Positions 37,684-45,999 of a DNA stretch of 64,000 bases are shown here, in pieces. A program made the position numbers and the translations under genes. Origin of the DNA: Bacillus sp. FJAT-27225 (GTDB lineage: Bacteria; Bacillota; Bacilli; Bacillales; Cytobacillaceae); assembly GCF_001685025.1 (NCBI RefSeq), contig NZ_MAYU01000001.1, forward strand, positions 1,185,971 through 1,249,970. Reading direction: 5' to 3'. The first letter of the stretch is position 1, and every line of letters begins with the position of its first letter. The notes beneath the pieces were generated by a model that was not told the DNA's origin, made no database searches, and was given only the letters and a program-made list of their open reading frames with translations.

Positions 37684-37689
37684 TCATCT

Positions 37690-37922
37690 AATGTGCAAAT
37701 TAATTTTTTATCCCGCATTAAGGGTCAGTAAGCCTCTTTCAGAGGCAACTGACCCTTAAAGCCCGATTGGTGAAATACAGTGAAACTTGCCGCTGTGAAG
37801 TTCAGCGGCTTAGTTGAACTAATCGGGTTCGTAGTGCCGCTTAGTCGCCGCTCTTTGGCGAATTATCGGCACTAGAACGGGACTAACCATCAGCAAAAAA
37901 CGCTGATGGAAGTTTCAGTTTA
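37690..37922 (-). repeat. Composite dispersed hairpin element (family E), long copy
   Basis: Read on the minus strand it starts CTGAAACTTCCATCAGC with hairpin CATCAGC/GCTGATG and ends CTTAATGCGGGATAAA, the same end phrases as at 20763-20835. Inside are further hairpins: GGGTCAGT.../ACTGACCC, GCCGCTG/CAGCGGC preceded by another GTGAAACTT, and GTGCCG.../CGGCAC. The last bases overlap the 3' end of dat. Confidence 0.6.
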
Positions 37923-38778
37923 TAGCAATCGCCCCGCATTGCCTTTCAATTTCCTGTTCAAACAAAAGCTGGAGCCTTTTTGTGACAGGACCTGGTTCTC
38001 CGTTCCCAACCGGATTGCCATCAATTTTTACAATCGGGGTCAATTCAGAAGTAGTACTTCCGAGCAATGCCTCATCAGCGCTTTTCAGTTCTTCAACTGC
38101 AAACTCCTTTTCGACAAATGGAATTGCTGCGGCAGCGCATAGCTTTTCAAGAGTCTGTCTTGTAATTCCATTTAGGATGAGATTATTCGCTTTATGAGTG
38201 TATATAGACCCATTCTTCACAATAAAAATATTTGAAGAACTCCCCTCTGTGACTGTGCCATTCCTGTGAAGAATTGCCTCATAACAACCAGCATCGGCAG
38301 CTTTTTGTTTCGCCAGTATATTTCCGAGAAGATTGAGGCTCTTAATATCACAGCGCAGCCAGCGAATATCGTCATCAACGAGAGCTCCCACCCCGTTTTT
38401 GATCGTTTGCAGCGGCCGTTCCATTTTCCTCGTATACGCCACTAGTGTCTGCGCAGTCCCAGCGGGCGGGAATGCGTGGTTGCGTGGCGAAACACCCCTT
38501 GTTACTTGAAGGTAGACAATCCCTGTACTTAGCTGATTTTTTTCAATCAGTTCAGTAAAAATGGTTCCAAGTTTACTAACCGTCCAACCTAAATCAATGC
38601 CTATTTTCCTCGCACTAGCTTCAAGCCTTTCAAGGTGTTCGCTCGCTGTGAACATTTTTCCGTTATAGACTCTGATAACCTCATAAACTCCATCACCAAA
38701 CTGATAACCGCGGTCTTCTATATCAATGGACACTTGGTCACGCGAGATAATTTCCCCATTTAAAACTACATATTCCAT
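37915..38778 (-). CDS. dat: D-alanine (D-amino acid) aminotransferase
   Basis: A 287-residue fold-type IV PLP transaminase that interconverts D-alanine and D-glutamate with 2-oxo acids, supplying D-glutamate for the wall. PLP lysine K146 in RCDIKSLN; also EDRGYQFGDGVYE near 21-33 and EGSSSNIFIV. Length and motifs match Bacillus Dat. SD AGGAGGGG precedes the ATG. It follows pepV by 19 bases, so the two are probably one unit. Confidence 0.95.
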   Translation of the reverse strand: MEYVVLNGEIISRDQVSIDIEDRGYQFGDGVYEVIRVYNGKMFTASEHLERLEASARKIGIDLGWTVSKLGTIFTELIEKNQLSTGIVYLQVTRGVSPRNHAFPPAGTAQTLVAYTRKMERPLQTIKNGVGALVDDDIRWLRCDIKSLNLLGNILAKQKAADAGCYEAILHRNGTVTEGSSSNIFIVKNGSIYTHKANNLILNGITRQTLEKLCAAAAIPFVEKEFAVEELKSADEALLGSTTSELTPIVKIDGNPVGNGEPGPVTKRLQLLFEQEIERQCGAIAIN

Positions 38779-38797
38779 TTAGTTCCCCTCCTATTAT

Positions 38798-40222
38798 TTA
38801 CTCTTCCCTGGCAAGCTCCCAGATCGCTTGGGCATAAAGGGCCGCCCCTTTAACAAGATCTTCTATAAACATATATTCATTTTTTTGGTGGGCAACGTCA
38901 GGCCTTCCAGGAAACAGGGGCCCAAAGGCGACACCAGATTCAAGAGATCTGGCATACGTGCCGCCGCCAATCGCTATTAATTGGGCTGGCTCTCCGGTCT
39001 GCTCCTCATAAACCTTTTTCAAGGTTTGGATGAGAAAATCATTTTCATCTACATGGTGGGGCTTGGAATCGCTGAAGTTCACAATCTCGAAGCCTTCCTT
39101 CCCTGCTGTCTCCTGAAGCTTGCTTTTTATTTCCTCCATTTGGGCGGTTACTGGATAACGGAGATTTAAGCCGAGCATTCCTCCGCCTTCGTTTGTGTAC
39201 GAGAGTTTTCCAACATTGATGGTCAGGTCCCCGGTAATATCATCGCTATAGGAGACCCCAAGGCTTCTTCCACGTGAATCTTTGTAAAAATGACGGGAAA
39301 TAAAGCTAAAATACCGCCCTGCCCGAGAATCAATATTTAGCGTAGACAGAAATTCCGCCAAATACAGTCCGGCATTTTTCCCATTTTCAGGTTCCATCCC
39401 ATGAGCAGACACTCCTGTAACTTCCAAAACAACTGTACCCGCATCTACATTGACTTTCCTATCCAATCCATATTGATCCATGAATTCGATAAACCTTTGC
39501 ATAATTTCCGTATCCGCTTTATGTACATGCAGGGATGCTTCGGCGAAGTCAGGAACCATGTTATAGCGGAGGCCAGACTTGAATGCCAGCACCTCAACCT
39601 GAGGAGTTTCATCCGACTCATCTCCAGAAAGAGATTGCACGAGGTCAAAATCCGAAATCCCCTTTTCCGCGTATATAATTGGAAAATCAGCATCTGGTGC
39701 AAAGCCCAGACCTGGCATCTCTTCAGTCTCAAAATATCTCGAAACACAGCGCCAATCGCTTTCCTCATCGGTGCCCAGAATCATCCGGACTCGTTTTTTC
39801 AAAGGAAGTCCAAGTTCCTTTACAATTTTCATTGCATAATAAGCAGCCATTGTCGGCCCCTTATCATCCAGTACACCACGCGCATAAAGTTTCCCGTCGC
39901 GGATTTCGGCGTCAAATGGTCCGCTTGTCCATCCATCTCCTTCAGGCACAACATCGAGGTGGCAAAGGATGCCGACTAGCTCTTTTCCTTCACCGAGTTC
40001 GATATGCCCCGCCAGGTTATCTGTATTTTTTGTTATAAACCCGTCTTTTTCTCCGAGGTCAAGCATGAAATCAAGAGCTTCCTTAATCCCCTGTCCCAGA
40101 GGTGCGTCCTCTGTCGGATTTGATTCATCAAGGACACTTTTAATCTGCAAAAGCTTCTGCGTATCCTGAATGAATGCCTCTTTTCTTTTGCTGATTTCAT
40201 CGAGCCAATTTATTTGTTCCAC
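38798..40222 (-). CDS. pepV: Dipeptidase PepV (M20 family)
   Basis: A 474-residue M20 metallopeptidase that hydrolyses dipeptides in the cytoplasm (YtjP in B. subtilis). Motifs: CHLDVVPEGDGW, the bridging ARGVLDDKGP, catalytic and metal-binding TDEESDW, FAPDADFP, and a late IGGGTYAR. The GTG at 40222 (MEQINWLDEI) lies 7 bases after GGGAGG and is preferred; the frame extends five codons upstream. Confidence 0.93.
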   Translation of the reverse strand: MEQINWLDEISKRKEAFIQDTQKLLQIKSVLDESNPTEDAPLGQGIKEALDFMLDLGEKDGFITKNTDNLAGHIELGEGKELVGILCHLDVVPEGDGWTSGPFDAEIRDGKLYARGVLDDKGPTMAAYYAMKIVKELGLPLKKRVRMILGTDEESDWRCVSRYFETEEMPGLGFAPDADFPIIYAEKGISDFDLVQSLSGDESDETPQVEVLAFKSGLRYNMVPDFAEASLHVHKADTEIMQRFIEFMDQYGLDRKVNVDAGTVVLEVTGVSAHGMEPENGKNAGLYLAEFLSTLNIDSRAGRYFSFISRHFYKDSRGRSLGVSYSDDITGDLTINVGKLSYTNEGGGMLGLNLRYPVTAQMEEIKSKLQETAGKEGFEIVNFSDSKPHHVDENDFLIQTLKKVYEEQTGEPAQLIAIGGGTYARSLESGVAFGPLFPGRPDVAHQKNEYMFIEDLVKGAALYAQAIWELAREE

Positions 40223-40649
40223 AAAAAATCCTCCCACTAAAAATATATGGGCAGTGCCTCCCCATATTCTACGACTATCGATATGAAAATAATCTTACCA
40301 GTCTTTACAGAAAAAACGAAGTGAAAACGGGACAAAGAAAAGAAAAATCAGCTTATTTGCGAAATTTTCATTAAACTCTCATATTCTGCATTATTAAGTG
40401 CATATTGTATGTAAAAAGGGTAAAAGAAAGGTAAACACGAATGTTTTGTGCAAAAATAGTATAAATATATTGTAAATTTCATATTTAAGGTGGAAATCTT
40501 CAGAATTAAGGGATACAATAAGGACAAATGATTAACACTAAGCAATGGAAGGGAGTGGCTGTTTGGAGAGATTCCTAATCTGAATCTTAACCAGTCGGCC
40601 GTCAGCAGGAATATGCCCAGGGTTTGAAAAATGGATAGGGAGTGGTTTT
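40223..40649. other. Intergenic region pepV-ytzE
   Basis: About 430 A/T-rich bases between divergent genes. A TACAAT-like box (about 40513) could serve ytzE. A short frame ATGGAAGGGAGTGG... (about 40544-40582, 12 codons) shows an AGGGAGTGG phrase that is repeated at the ytzE ribosome-binding site. No gene is called. Confidence 0.35.
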
Positions 40650-40871
40650 TTGAAACCTTCGACTAACCGGATGTTAAACCGCATCAAGTGCATCTACATG
40701 TTCATCTCCAAGAATGGGACTGTTTCGACCCAGGATCTTGTAGACGAATTTGGCATCACTCCTCGCACCATTCAACGTGATTTAAATGTCCTTGCCTACA
40801 ATGATCTCGTCAAAAGCACGAGCAGGGGCAAATGGACAACCACCGAGAAGAAAGTAAAAATGTCCTCTTAA
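40650..40871 (+). CDS. ytzE: DeoR-type HTH small regulator YtzE
   Basis: A 73-residue protein that consists only of a DeoR-family winged HTH (TQDLVDEFGITPRTIQRDLNVLAYNDLV). It lacks an effector domain, as does B. subtilis YtzE, with which it shares the start MKPSTNRML. TTG start at 40650 after AGGGAG; the homologous start supports TTG over the ATG at Met8. The regulated target is unknown. Confidence 0.9.
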   Translation: MKPSTNRMLNRIKCIYMFISKNGTVSTQDLVDEFGITPRTIQRDLNVLAYNDLVKSTSRGKWTTTEKKVKMSS

Positions 40872-40924
40872 CACAGTACCAATACTCTTCAAAAACTTAA
40901 GCGTAGTTTGAACGCTCCTCAGAT

Positions 40925-40955
40925 GAAAACCGCCTATTTGGCGGTTTTCTTTTTG
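40925..40955 (+). terminator. Terminator of ytzE
   Basis: GAAAACCGCC pairs with GGCGGTTTTC around TATTT, followed by TTTTTG. Confidence 0.85.
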
Positions 40956-40961
40956 TATAAT

Positions 40962-40996
40962 TGAAATAAAAATGGCCGGGGATTTCCCCGGCCATA
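40962..40996 (-). terminator. Terminator of the ytgP-rsuA-like unit
   Basis: ATGGCCGGGGA/TCCCCGGCCAT on the minus strand, followed by TTTTTATTT. Confidence 0.85.
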
Positions 40997-41001
40997 TCTT
41001 G

Positions 41002-41721
41002 TCATTCAGGCTGATAGTTCATCAAGCTGTCGAGTTCCTCATCTGTCAGTTCCCTATATTCGCCAAGTTCAAGTGTTTCATCAAGCTCAAGCGGTCCCAT
41101 CGAAATGCGTTTCAAATAGACAACGCGCTTGCCGACAGATTGGAACATCCTTTTAACCTGATGGAACTTCCCTTCTGTAATGGTCAGCTCGATATCAGAC
41201 ATTAACCCCGATTTTAGGATCTTCAAATCGCCAGGCTTTGTATGGTAGCCATCATCAAGCGTGACTCCGATGGAGAAAGCCTCGACATCTGCTTCGGTTA
41301 CTTCTCCTTCAATGACTGCAAAGTATGTTTTCGGTACATGCTTTTTTGGTGAAAGGAGGCGATGCGACAATTGTCCATCATTTGTAATCAGCAGCAGCCC
41401 TTCGGTATCCTTGTCAAGCCTGCCAACCGGGAACGGCTCATATACTTGATCGTCCATTTCAAGCAAATCAATGACCGTTTCATCTCTGGTATCCTCGGTG
41501 GCAGAAATAACGCCTGGAGGCTTATTCATCATCAAGTAAATGAATTCCCTATACTCAATCTGCGCCCCATTTAATGTGACGGTGTCCTTTTCAGGATCAA
41601 TGTGCTGCTTCGGATCCTTGGCTGCTGTACCGTTCACTTTCACGGCACCGCTTTTAAGGAGCTGCTTCACTTCTTTTCTGCTGCCGTATCCGAGATTGGC
41701 CAGCATTTTATCTATTCTCAA
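41002..41721 (-). CDS. RsuA-family 16S rRNA pseudouridine synthase
   Basis: A 239-residue pseudouridine synthase with an N-terminal S4 RNA-binding domain (about 1-60) and the RsuA/RluB/E/F-type catalytic motif GRLDKDTEGLLLITNDG (catalytic Asp). It probably makes pseudouridine in 16S rRNA (YtzG of B. subtilis by position). TTG start at 41721 with AAGGAG upstream; MRIDKMLANLGYGSR aligns with the family start. It follows ytgP by 39 bases. Confidence 0.92.
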   Translation of the reverse strand: MRIDKMLANLGYGSRKEVKQLLKSGAVKVNGTAAKDPKQHIDPEKDTVTLNGAQIEYREFIYLMMNKPPGVISATEDTRDETVIDLLEMDDQVYEPFPVGRLDKDTEGLLLITNDGQLSHRLLSPKKHVPKTYFAVIEGEVTEADVEAFSIGVTLDDGYHTKPGDLKILKSGLMSDIELTITEGKFHQVKRMFQSVGKRVVYLKRISMGPLELDETLELGEYRELTDEELDSLMNYQPE

Positions 41722-41760
41722 AGGAAATCACTCCTTACAAATGTAATCTTTTGTGCTTTT

Positions 41761-43350
41761 TTAGACTCGTATTCTCAGTTTACCCAGCAGCCGGTCCACC
41801 TTGTCTCCAAACAGGAAGTAAATCAGGCGGGTTTTAATGGAAAGATAAAAATAGACTGCCCCTCCAATAAGTGCTGTTGCAGCAATGATAATAAGGGCTT
41901 GCCATTCGATCTCCGGAGAAAGGAAACTCGACATGATTCCGTATGTGATAGCTGCGGCCGTAAGCATGAGCGCCCCAAAAATCACAATTAATAAACTGCG
42001 GCGGAAAACGAGCCTGAAGCGATAACCGGAGAATTTTTTAATCACAATCAGATTGATCAGGATTGCTGCTCCATAGCCCAGGGCTGTCGCAGCAATCGCA
42101 CCATCCGTTTCAAACATTTTTATGAATGGGATATTAAAAGTTAGTTTTACTAAAAGCCCTGTAAGCAAGCTTAAGATCGTCCATTTCTGTTGATTGATTC
42201 CCTGCAAAATAGCTGCTGTTACAGAAAACAACGCAAAGAAAAGGGCAACCGGAGCATACATTTTAAGCACTTCAGTGCCAAGCTCCATATGGCCATAAAA
42301 TACGGTATAAAACGGCTCAGCGAGCAAGGACAATCCAGCCGCCGCCGGCAGGGTAAGGAATAGTAGCACCTGAAATGTCTGGTTCAACTGAAAGTTAAGG
42401 CTTTTCCGATCGCCTTCAACAAACGCCTTTGTCACACTTGGCACCAGTGTTAACGAAAATGCCGTTGCAAGGGAAACTGGAATAATAACAAGCTTGTGCG
42501 ATTGAAAATTGAGGATGGAGAAGGCTGCACCTGCTTCTTTATTATCAAATCCAATTGCCATCATCGCGTCTTTAAAGGTCATTTGGTCGATAAATTGAAA
42601 AAGCGGATTCGCGATGCCAACAAGGACAAAGGGCGTAGCATAAACCAATATTTCTTTATACATTTCCTTAAGCGAGATATCTGCCGTCCCTTTATCCTTT
42701 TCAAGGAGCGCATCAAGGCCAGGCTTTCTCTTAATCCAGTACCAGCCAAGAACGGCAAGGCCGCCAATTGCCCCTACAAAAGCCGCAAACGTTGCTGCTT
42801 TAACCGCGTCCACTACGCTACCATCAAGTACCTTAAGAATAATATAGGCTCCTGCCAGCACAAATGTAATTCTGACAATTTGTTCTACAACCTGTGATAC
42901 TGCGGAAGGCCCCATCGATTGGTGGCCCTGGAAGAATCCCCGAATCATACTCATAAAAGGTACGACAATCAGCGCAAATGACACTGCCCTTATGACCGCA
43001 ACAGCATCCTCTTCACCCCTCGCAAGAATAGGCGCAGACAAATATAAAACGAGGAAAGACAAAATACCTGTTATCAACATAACGACCAGGCTTGATTTAA
43101 ACAGCTTTCTGCCTACCGCATATTCCTCGAGTGCATTATATTTTGCTATAAATTTCGAAACAGCCAGCGGAATCCCGGCTGTCGCTATACTTATAAAAAT
43201 CGTATAAGGAATATACGACATTTGGTAAAGCTCTGTTCCCTCTATTCCCACAATACGTGTGAAGGGGATAACATAAAACAATCCAAGCGCTTTTGATATA
43301 ATCGTCCCTAAAGTCAGGATAAACGTTCCTCTAATAAGCTTTGATGACAT
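41761..43350 (-). CDS. ytgP: Polysaccharide/lipid flippase of the SpoVB/MurJ-related MVF family, YtgP
   Basis: A 529-residue polytopic membrane protein with about 14 hydrophobic segments, of the polysaccharide transporter/MurJ-like superfamily. YtgP complements E. coli MurJ and is a candidate lipid II flippase together with Amj in B. subtilis. Conserved GVSKFIAKYNA-type and SATAFSLTLVPSVTKAF-like stretches are seen. The ATG at 43350 follows AAGAAGGGA. Co-directional with the downstream pseudouridine synthase. Confidence 0.9.
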   Translation of the reverse strand: MSSKLIRGTFILTLGTIISKALGLFYVIPFTRIVGIEGTELYQMSYIPYTIFISIATAGIPLAVSKFIAKYNALEEYAVGRKLFKSSLVVMLITGILSFLVLYLSAPILARGEEDAVAVIRAVSFALIVVPFMSMIRGFFQGHQSMGPSAVSQVVEQIVRITFVLAGAYIILKVLDGSVVDAVKAATFAAFVGAIGGLAVLGWYWIKRKPGLDALLEKDKGTADISLKEMYKEILVYATPFVLVGIANPLFQFIDQMTFKDAMMAIGFDNKEAGAAFSILNFQSHKLVIIPVSLATAFSLTLVPSVTKAFVEGDRKSLNFQLNQTFQVLLFLTLPAAAGLSLLAEPFYTVFYGHMELGTEVLKMYAPVALFFALFSVTAAILQGINQQKWTILSLLTGLLVKLTFNIPFIKMFETDGAIAATALGYGAAILINLIVIKKFSGYRFRLVFRRSLLIVIFGALMLTAAAITYGIMSSFLSPEIEWQALIIIAATALIGGAVYFYLSIKTRLIYFLFGDKVDRLLGKLRIRV

Positions 43351-43575
43351 AAAATCCCTTCTTACTCTTAAAAATCCGCAAGTGCCGAATGCAATGTTTT
43401 TGAACCGGCACGCTAATTAGTAGTGTACCTTTCTTTTCCCCAATGTGCCACTGCCATTCCTTATATTTCGATTAATTTCGCATTTGGCCACATTTTCATG
43501 GTAAGGTTGGTAGGTTATAATAATTAAAAATCAGTCGATACTGAATCTGGATATTTAACAAAGTTGGTGTGAATG

Positions 43576-44847
43576 ATGAAATACGATGTAATTGTAATTG
43601 GCGGCGGACCCTCCGGCCTGATGGCAGCTGCTGCGGCAGGAGCCAAAGGTGCGAAAGTGCTCCTGATTGATAAAGGAAACAAGCTTGGCAGAAAACTTGC
43701 CATTTCCGGCGGCGGGCGCTGTAATGTAACGAACAGGCTGCCTGTTGATGAAATCATTAAGCATATCCCAGGCAACGGACGATTTTTATATAGCGGTTTT
43801 TCGATATTCAGCAATGAGGATATTATTGCTTTTTTTGAAGGATTAGGCATCCAGTTAAAAGAGGAAGACCACGGTAGGATGTTCCCGGTTACGGATAAAG
43901 CGCAATCAGTCGTTGATGCACTTTTGCGCAAGCTTGAAGAATATAAGGTGAAAATTTATACAAACTCACCTGTAAAGGACTTGCTTATTGAAAATGATCG
44001 GGCAGCTGGCGTATTGCTGGACAATGGAACCGAAATAACCGCTGGTGCAGTCATTATTGCTGTCGGCGGAAAGTCTGTCCCGCATACTGGCTCAACCGGT
44101 GACGGATATGCATGGGCCGAAAAAGCAGGGCACACAATAACAGAGCTTTTCCCGACAGAAGTGCCTGTGACATCCTCTGAGGATTTTATTAAGAAAAAGG
44201 AACTTCAGGGCCTTGCACTCAGGGGAGCAGCGGTCAGCGTACTGAATCCAAAAGGAAAGCCGCTCATCACTCACCGGATGGACATGCTGTTTACCCATTT
44301 CGGAGTCAGCGGTCCTGCCGTTCTCCGCTCCAGCCAGTTTGTCGTTAAAGCGATGAAAAAGTGGAATCTCAAGGAAGTTCAAATGGCAATTGATGCACTT
44401 CCTGATAAAAATGCAGAAGAATTATTCCAGGAAACGGTCGCATCCATAAAAGCAGAACCGAAAAAAAGCGTCAAGAACCTGTTAAAGGGTCTCCTTCCGG
44501 AAAGATATCTCTTATTCCTGCTCGAACGCAGCGGGATTGATCCATCTGCCCAGGCGGGTGAAGTTTCCCATGATAAAATCCGGAGCTTTTGCACGTTATG
44601 CAAGCAGTTCACTTTTCATGTTAATGGGACACTCTCTTTAGAGAAGGCGTTTGTAACAGGCGGTGGGGTCTCCGTTAAGGAGATAGAACCAAAGACAATG
44701 GCTTCGAAAATGAAGGAAGGCCTCTATTTTTGCGGGGAAATCCTCGATATTCATGGCTATACCGGCGGCTACAACATTACGGCTGCCTTTGTTACCGGCA
44801 GGCTCGCTGGAAACAGTGCCGCCGAATATGTCCGATCCTCTCGCTAA
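43576..44847 (+). CDS. ytfP: FAD-dependent oxidoreductase of the HI0933/BaiN family, YtfP
   Basis: A 423-residue flavoprotein with an N-terminal dinucleotide fold ([17 protein letters not shown]), the family motif [35 protein letters not shown] and the C-terminal FAD loop [18 protein letters not shown]. The reaction is not established for the Bacillus protein; some relatives reduce bile acid precursors. Two ATGs (43573, 43576) follow GGTG; the second has better spacing. Upstream genes are divergent. Confidence 0.9.
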   Translation: MKYDVIVIGGGPSGLMAAAAAGAKGAKVLLIDKGNKLGRKLAISGGGRCNVTNRLPVDEIIKHIPGNGRFLYSGFSIFSNEDIIAFFEGLGIQLKEEDHGRMFPVTDKAQSVVDALLRKLEEYKVKIYTNSPVKDLLIENDRAAGVLLDNGTEITAGAVIIAVGGKSVPHTGSTGDGYAWAEKAGHTITELFPTEVPVTSSEDFIKKKELQGLALRGAAVSVLNPKGKPLITHRMDMLFTHFGVSGPAVLRSSQFVVKAMKKWNLKEVQMAIDALPDKNAEELFQETVASIKAEPKKSVKNLLKGLLPERYLLFLLERSGIDPSAQAGEVSHDKIRSFCTLCKQFTFHVNGTLSLEKAFVTGGGVSVKEIEPKTMASKMKEGLYFCGEILDIHGYTGGYNITAAFVTGRLAGNSAAEYVRSSR

Positions 44848-44857
44848 AAACATAAAA

Positions 44858-44889
44858 GCTGTCCCAGTATTTTGGGACAGCCTCTTTTA
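44858..44889. terminator. Bidirectional terminator between ytfP and cse60
   Basis: GCTGTCCCA pairs with TGGGACAGC, with T-rich tails on both sides. Confidence 0.8.
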
Positions 44890-44902
44890 TTCGTGTCGAT
44901 TT

Positions 44903-45085
44903 TTACGCCCTGTAAATGACCATCGCTGAAAAGCAATAAATCTGGTCATCTTCATCCTCGTGAATCGCGGCCACATTATATTTAATATCGTATAGTCTCT
45001 TTTCATCCAATTCCTTCAGGAAAAGGTTCATTTCCTTTTCTAAATCCGCTTCATGCTCCCTATCGAAAAGCTTAACTTGAATCAT
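44903..45085 (-). CDS. cse60: Sporulation protein Cse60
   Basis: A 60-residue acidic protein (MIQVKLFDREHEADLEKEMN...), the length that gives Cse60 its name. In B. subtilis it is made in the mother cell under sigma-E; the role is unknown. The ATG at 45085 is preceded by AAGGAGGGG; the open frame to 45124 is not needed. It lies next to ytfP and a SASP-type gene, as in B. subtilis. No clear sigma-E promoter could be fixed by eye. Confidence 0.88.
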   Translation of the reverse strand: MIQVKLFDREHEADLEKEMNLFLKELDEKRLYDIKYNVAAIHEDEDDQIYCFSAMVIYRA

Positions 45086-45198
45086 CCTCTTCCCCTCCTT
45101 TAAATTGTTAATCATTTTTCCCAAAATTCAAACAGTTTATAACTATGCAGGATAAGTTCTTATTTTTTGCTGCAAAATAAGAACAAGGAGGCGAGAAT

Positions 45199-45450
45199 AT
45201 GAGCAGGCGCAATAAGATTTTAGTTCCTGAAGCAAGACATGGGCTTGATGAATTAAAGGCAAAAGTAGTCGGTGCCAAACGCCCTGAAGATGCAAAGTTT
45301 GAGGCAGCCAAGGAAGTTGGGGTGCAGCTGCAGCCTGGCTACAATGGCCAAATCGCTGCCCATGACGCGGGCAAAGTTGGCGGAAGGCTTGGCGGCAGCA
45401 TGGTCAAGGAAATGGTGCGGATGGCAATGGAGAATATGAAAAAGCAGTAA
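45199..45450 (+). CDS. Divergent alpha/beta-type small acid-soluble spore protein
   Basis: An 83-residue basic protein. The N-terminal NKILVPEARHGLDELK resembles LLVPGAAQAIDQMK of alpha/beta SASPs, and the C-terminal GGRLGGSMVKEMVRMAMENMKKQ matches their GGEITKRLVSFAQQNM DNA-binding helix. The middle differs: the germination protease site (normally like EIASEFGV) reads FEAAKEVGV, and about ten extra residues separate the two halves. Such proteins coat and protect spore DNA. Same location as sspA of B. subtilis. SD AAGGAGG precedes the ATG, directly after a perfect hairpin (45156-45184). Confidence 0.8.
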   Translation: MSRRNKILVPEARHGLDELKAKVVGAKRPEDAKFEAAKEVGVQLQPGYNGQIAAHDAGKVGGRLGGSMVKEMVRMAMENMKKQ

Positions 45451-45537
45451 TGTTCATGAGTTAGAGTGGGAGTGGACAGCCGCTTCCACCGAAATAAATT
45501 TATATACTAAGACCCAATTAACTAAACAGCTTAGGAC

Positions 45538-45577
45538 ACAAAAAGAGTGCCTTCCATTTTAGACGGAAAGCACTCTA
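45538..45577 (-). terminator. Terminator of the rhodanese gene
   Basis: AGAGTGCTTTCC pairs with GGAAGGCACTCT on the minus strand, followed by TTTTTG. Confidence 0.8.
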
Positions 45578-45583
45578 AATACT

Positions 45584-45898
45584 TTAAAAATTAACTTCGA
45601 CATCACCTTCCCAGGCCAGCATGCCGCCTTCCATATTGACCACTTTAAACCCCTGGTCATGCAGGTAGTGGCATACATTAAAGCTTCTGCCCCCAGAACG
45701 GCACACGAATATATACTCCTTGTCTTTATCAAGTTCATCCATTCGTGCAGGAATTTCGCCCATTTTAATATGCTTGGCCCCTGGAATCATTCCGTAAGCA
45801 ACTTCCTCATCTTCCCTTACATCTATAATGTCGAGCTTTTCCCCTGCTTCAACCTTCTTTTGCAATTCTTCAGTTGAGATTGTTTTCATCTCTTCCAT
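45584..45898 (-). CDS. Single-domain rhodanese-like sulfurtransferase
   Basis: A 104-residue rhodanese fold with the active-site Cys66 in VCRSGGRS and the CDC25-like LDIIDVREDEE motif. It may carry persulfide sulfur in the cytoplasm; the partner is unknown. Position next to leuS matches YtwF of B. subtilis. Two ATGs are possible (45898 and 45889); AGGGGTG upstream favours the first. Confidence 0.88.
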   Translation of the reverse strand: MEEMKTISTEELQKKVEAGEKLDIIDVREDEEVAYGMIPGAKHIKMGEIPARMDELDKDKEYIFVCRSGGRSFNVCHYLHDQGFKVVNMEGGMLAWEGDVEVNF

Positions 45899-45919
45899 TT
45901 AACATACACCCCTTTTTCG

Positions 45920-45950
45920 GAAAAACATCCCCCGGTTTCCCGGAGGATGC
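45920..45950 (-). terminator. Terminator of leuS
   Basis: CATCCTCCGG pairs with CCGGGGGATG around GAAA on the minus strand, followed by TTTTT. Confidence 0.75.
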
Positions 45951-45999
45951 TATTCTAATTTTTCCACATTCCCGGTTTTTTTACCAGGATCTACTCAAT

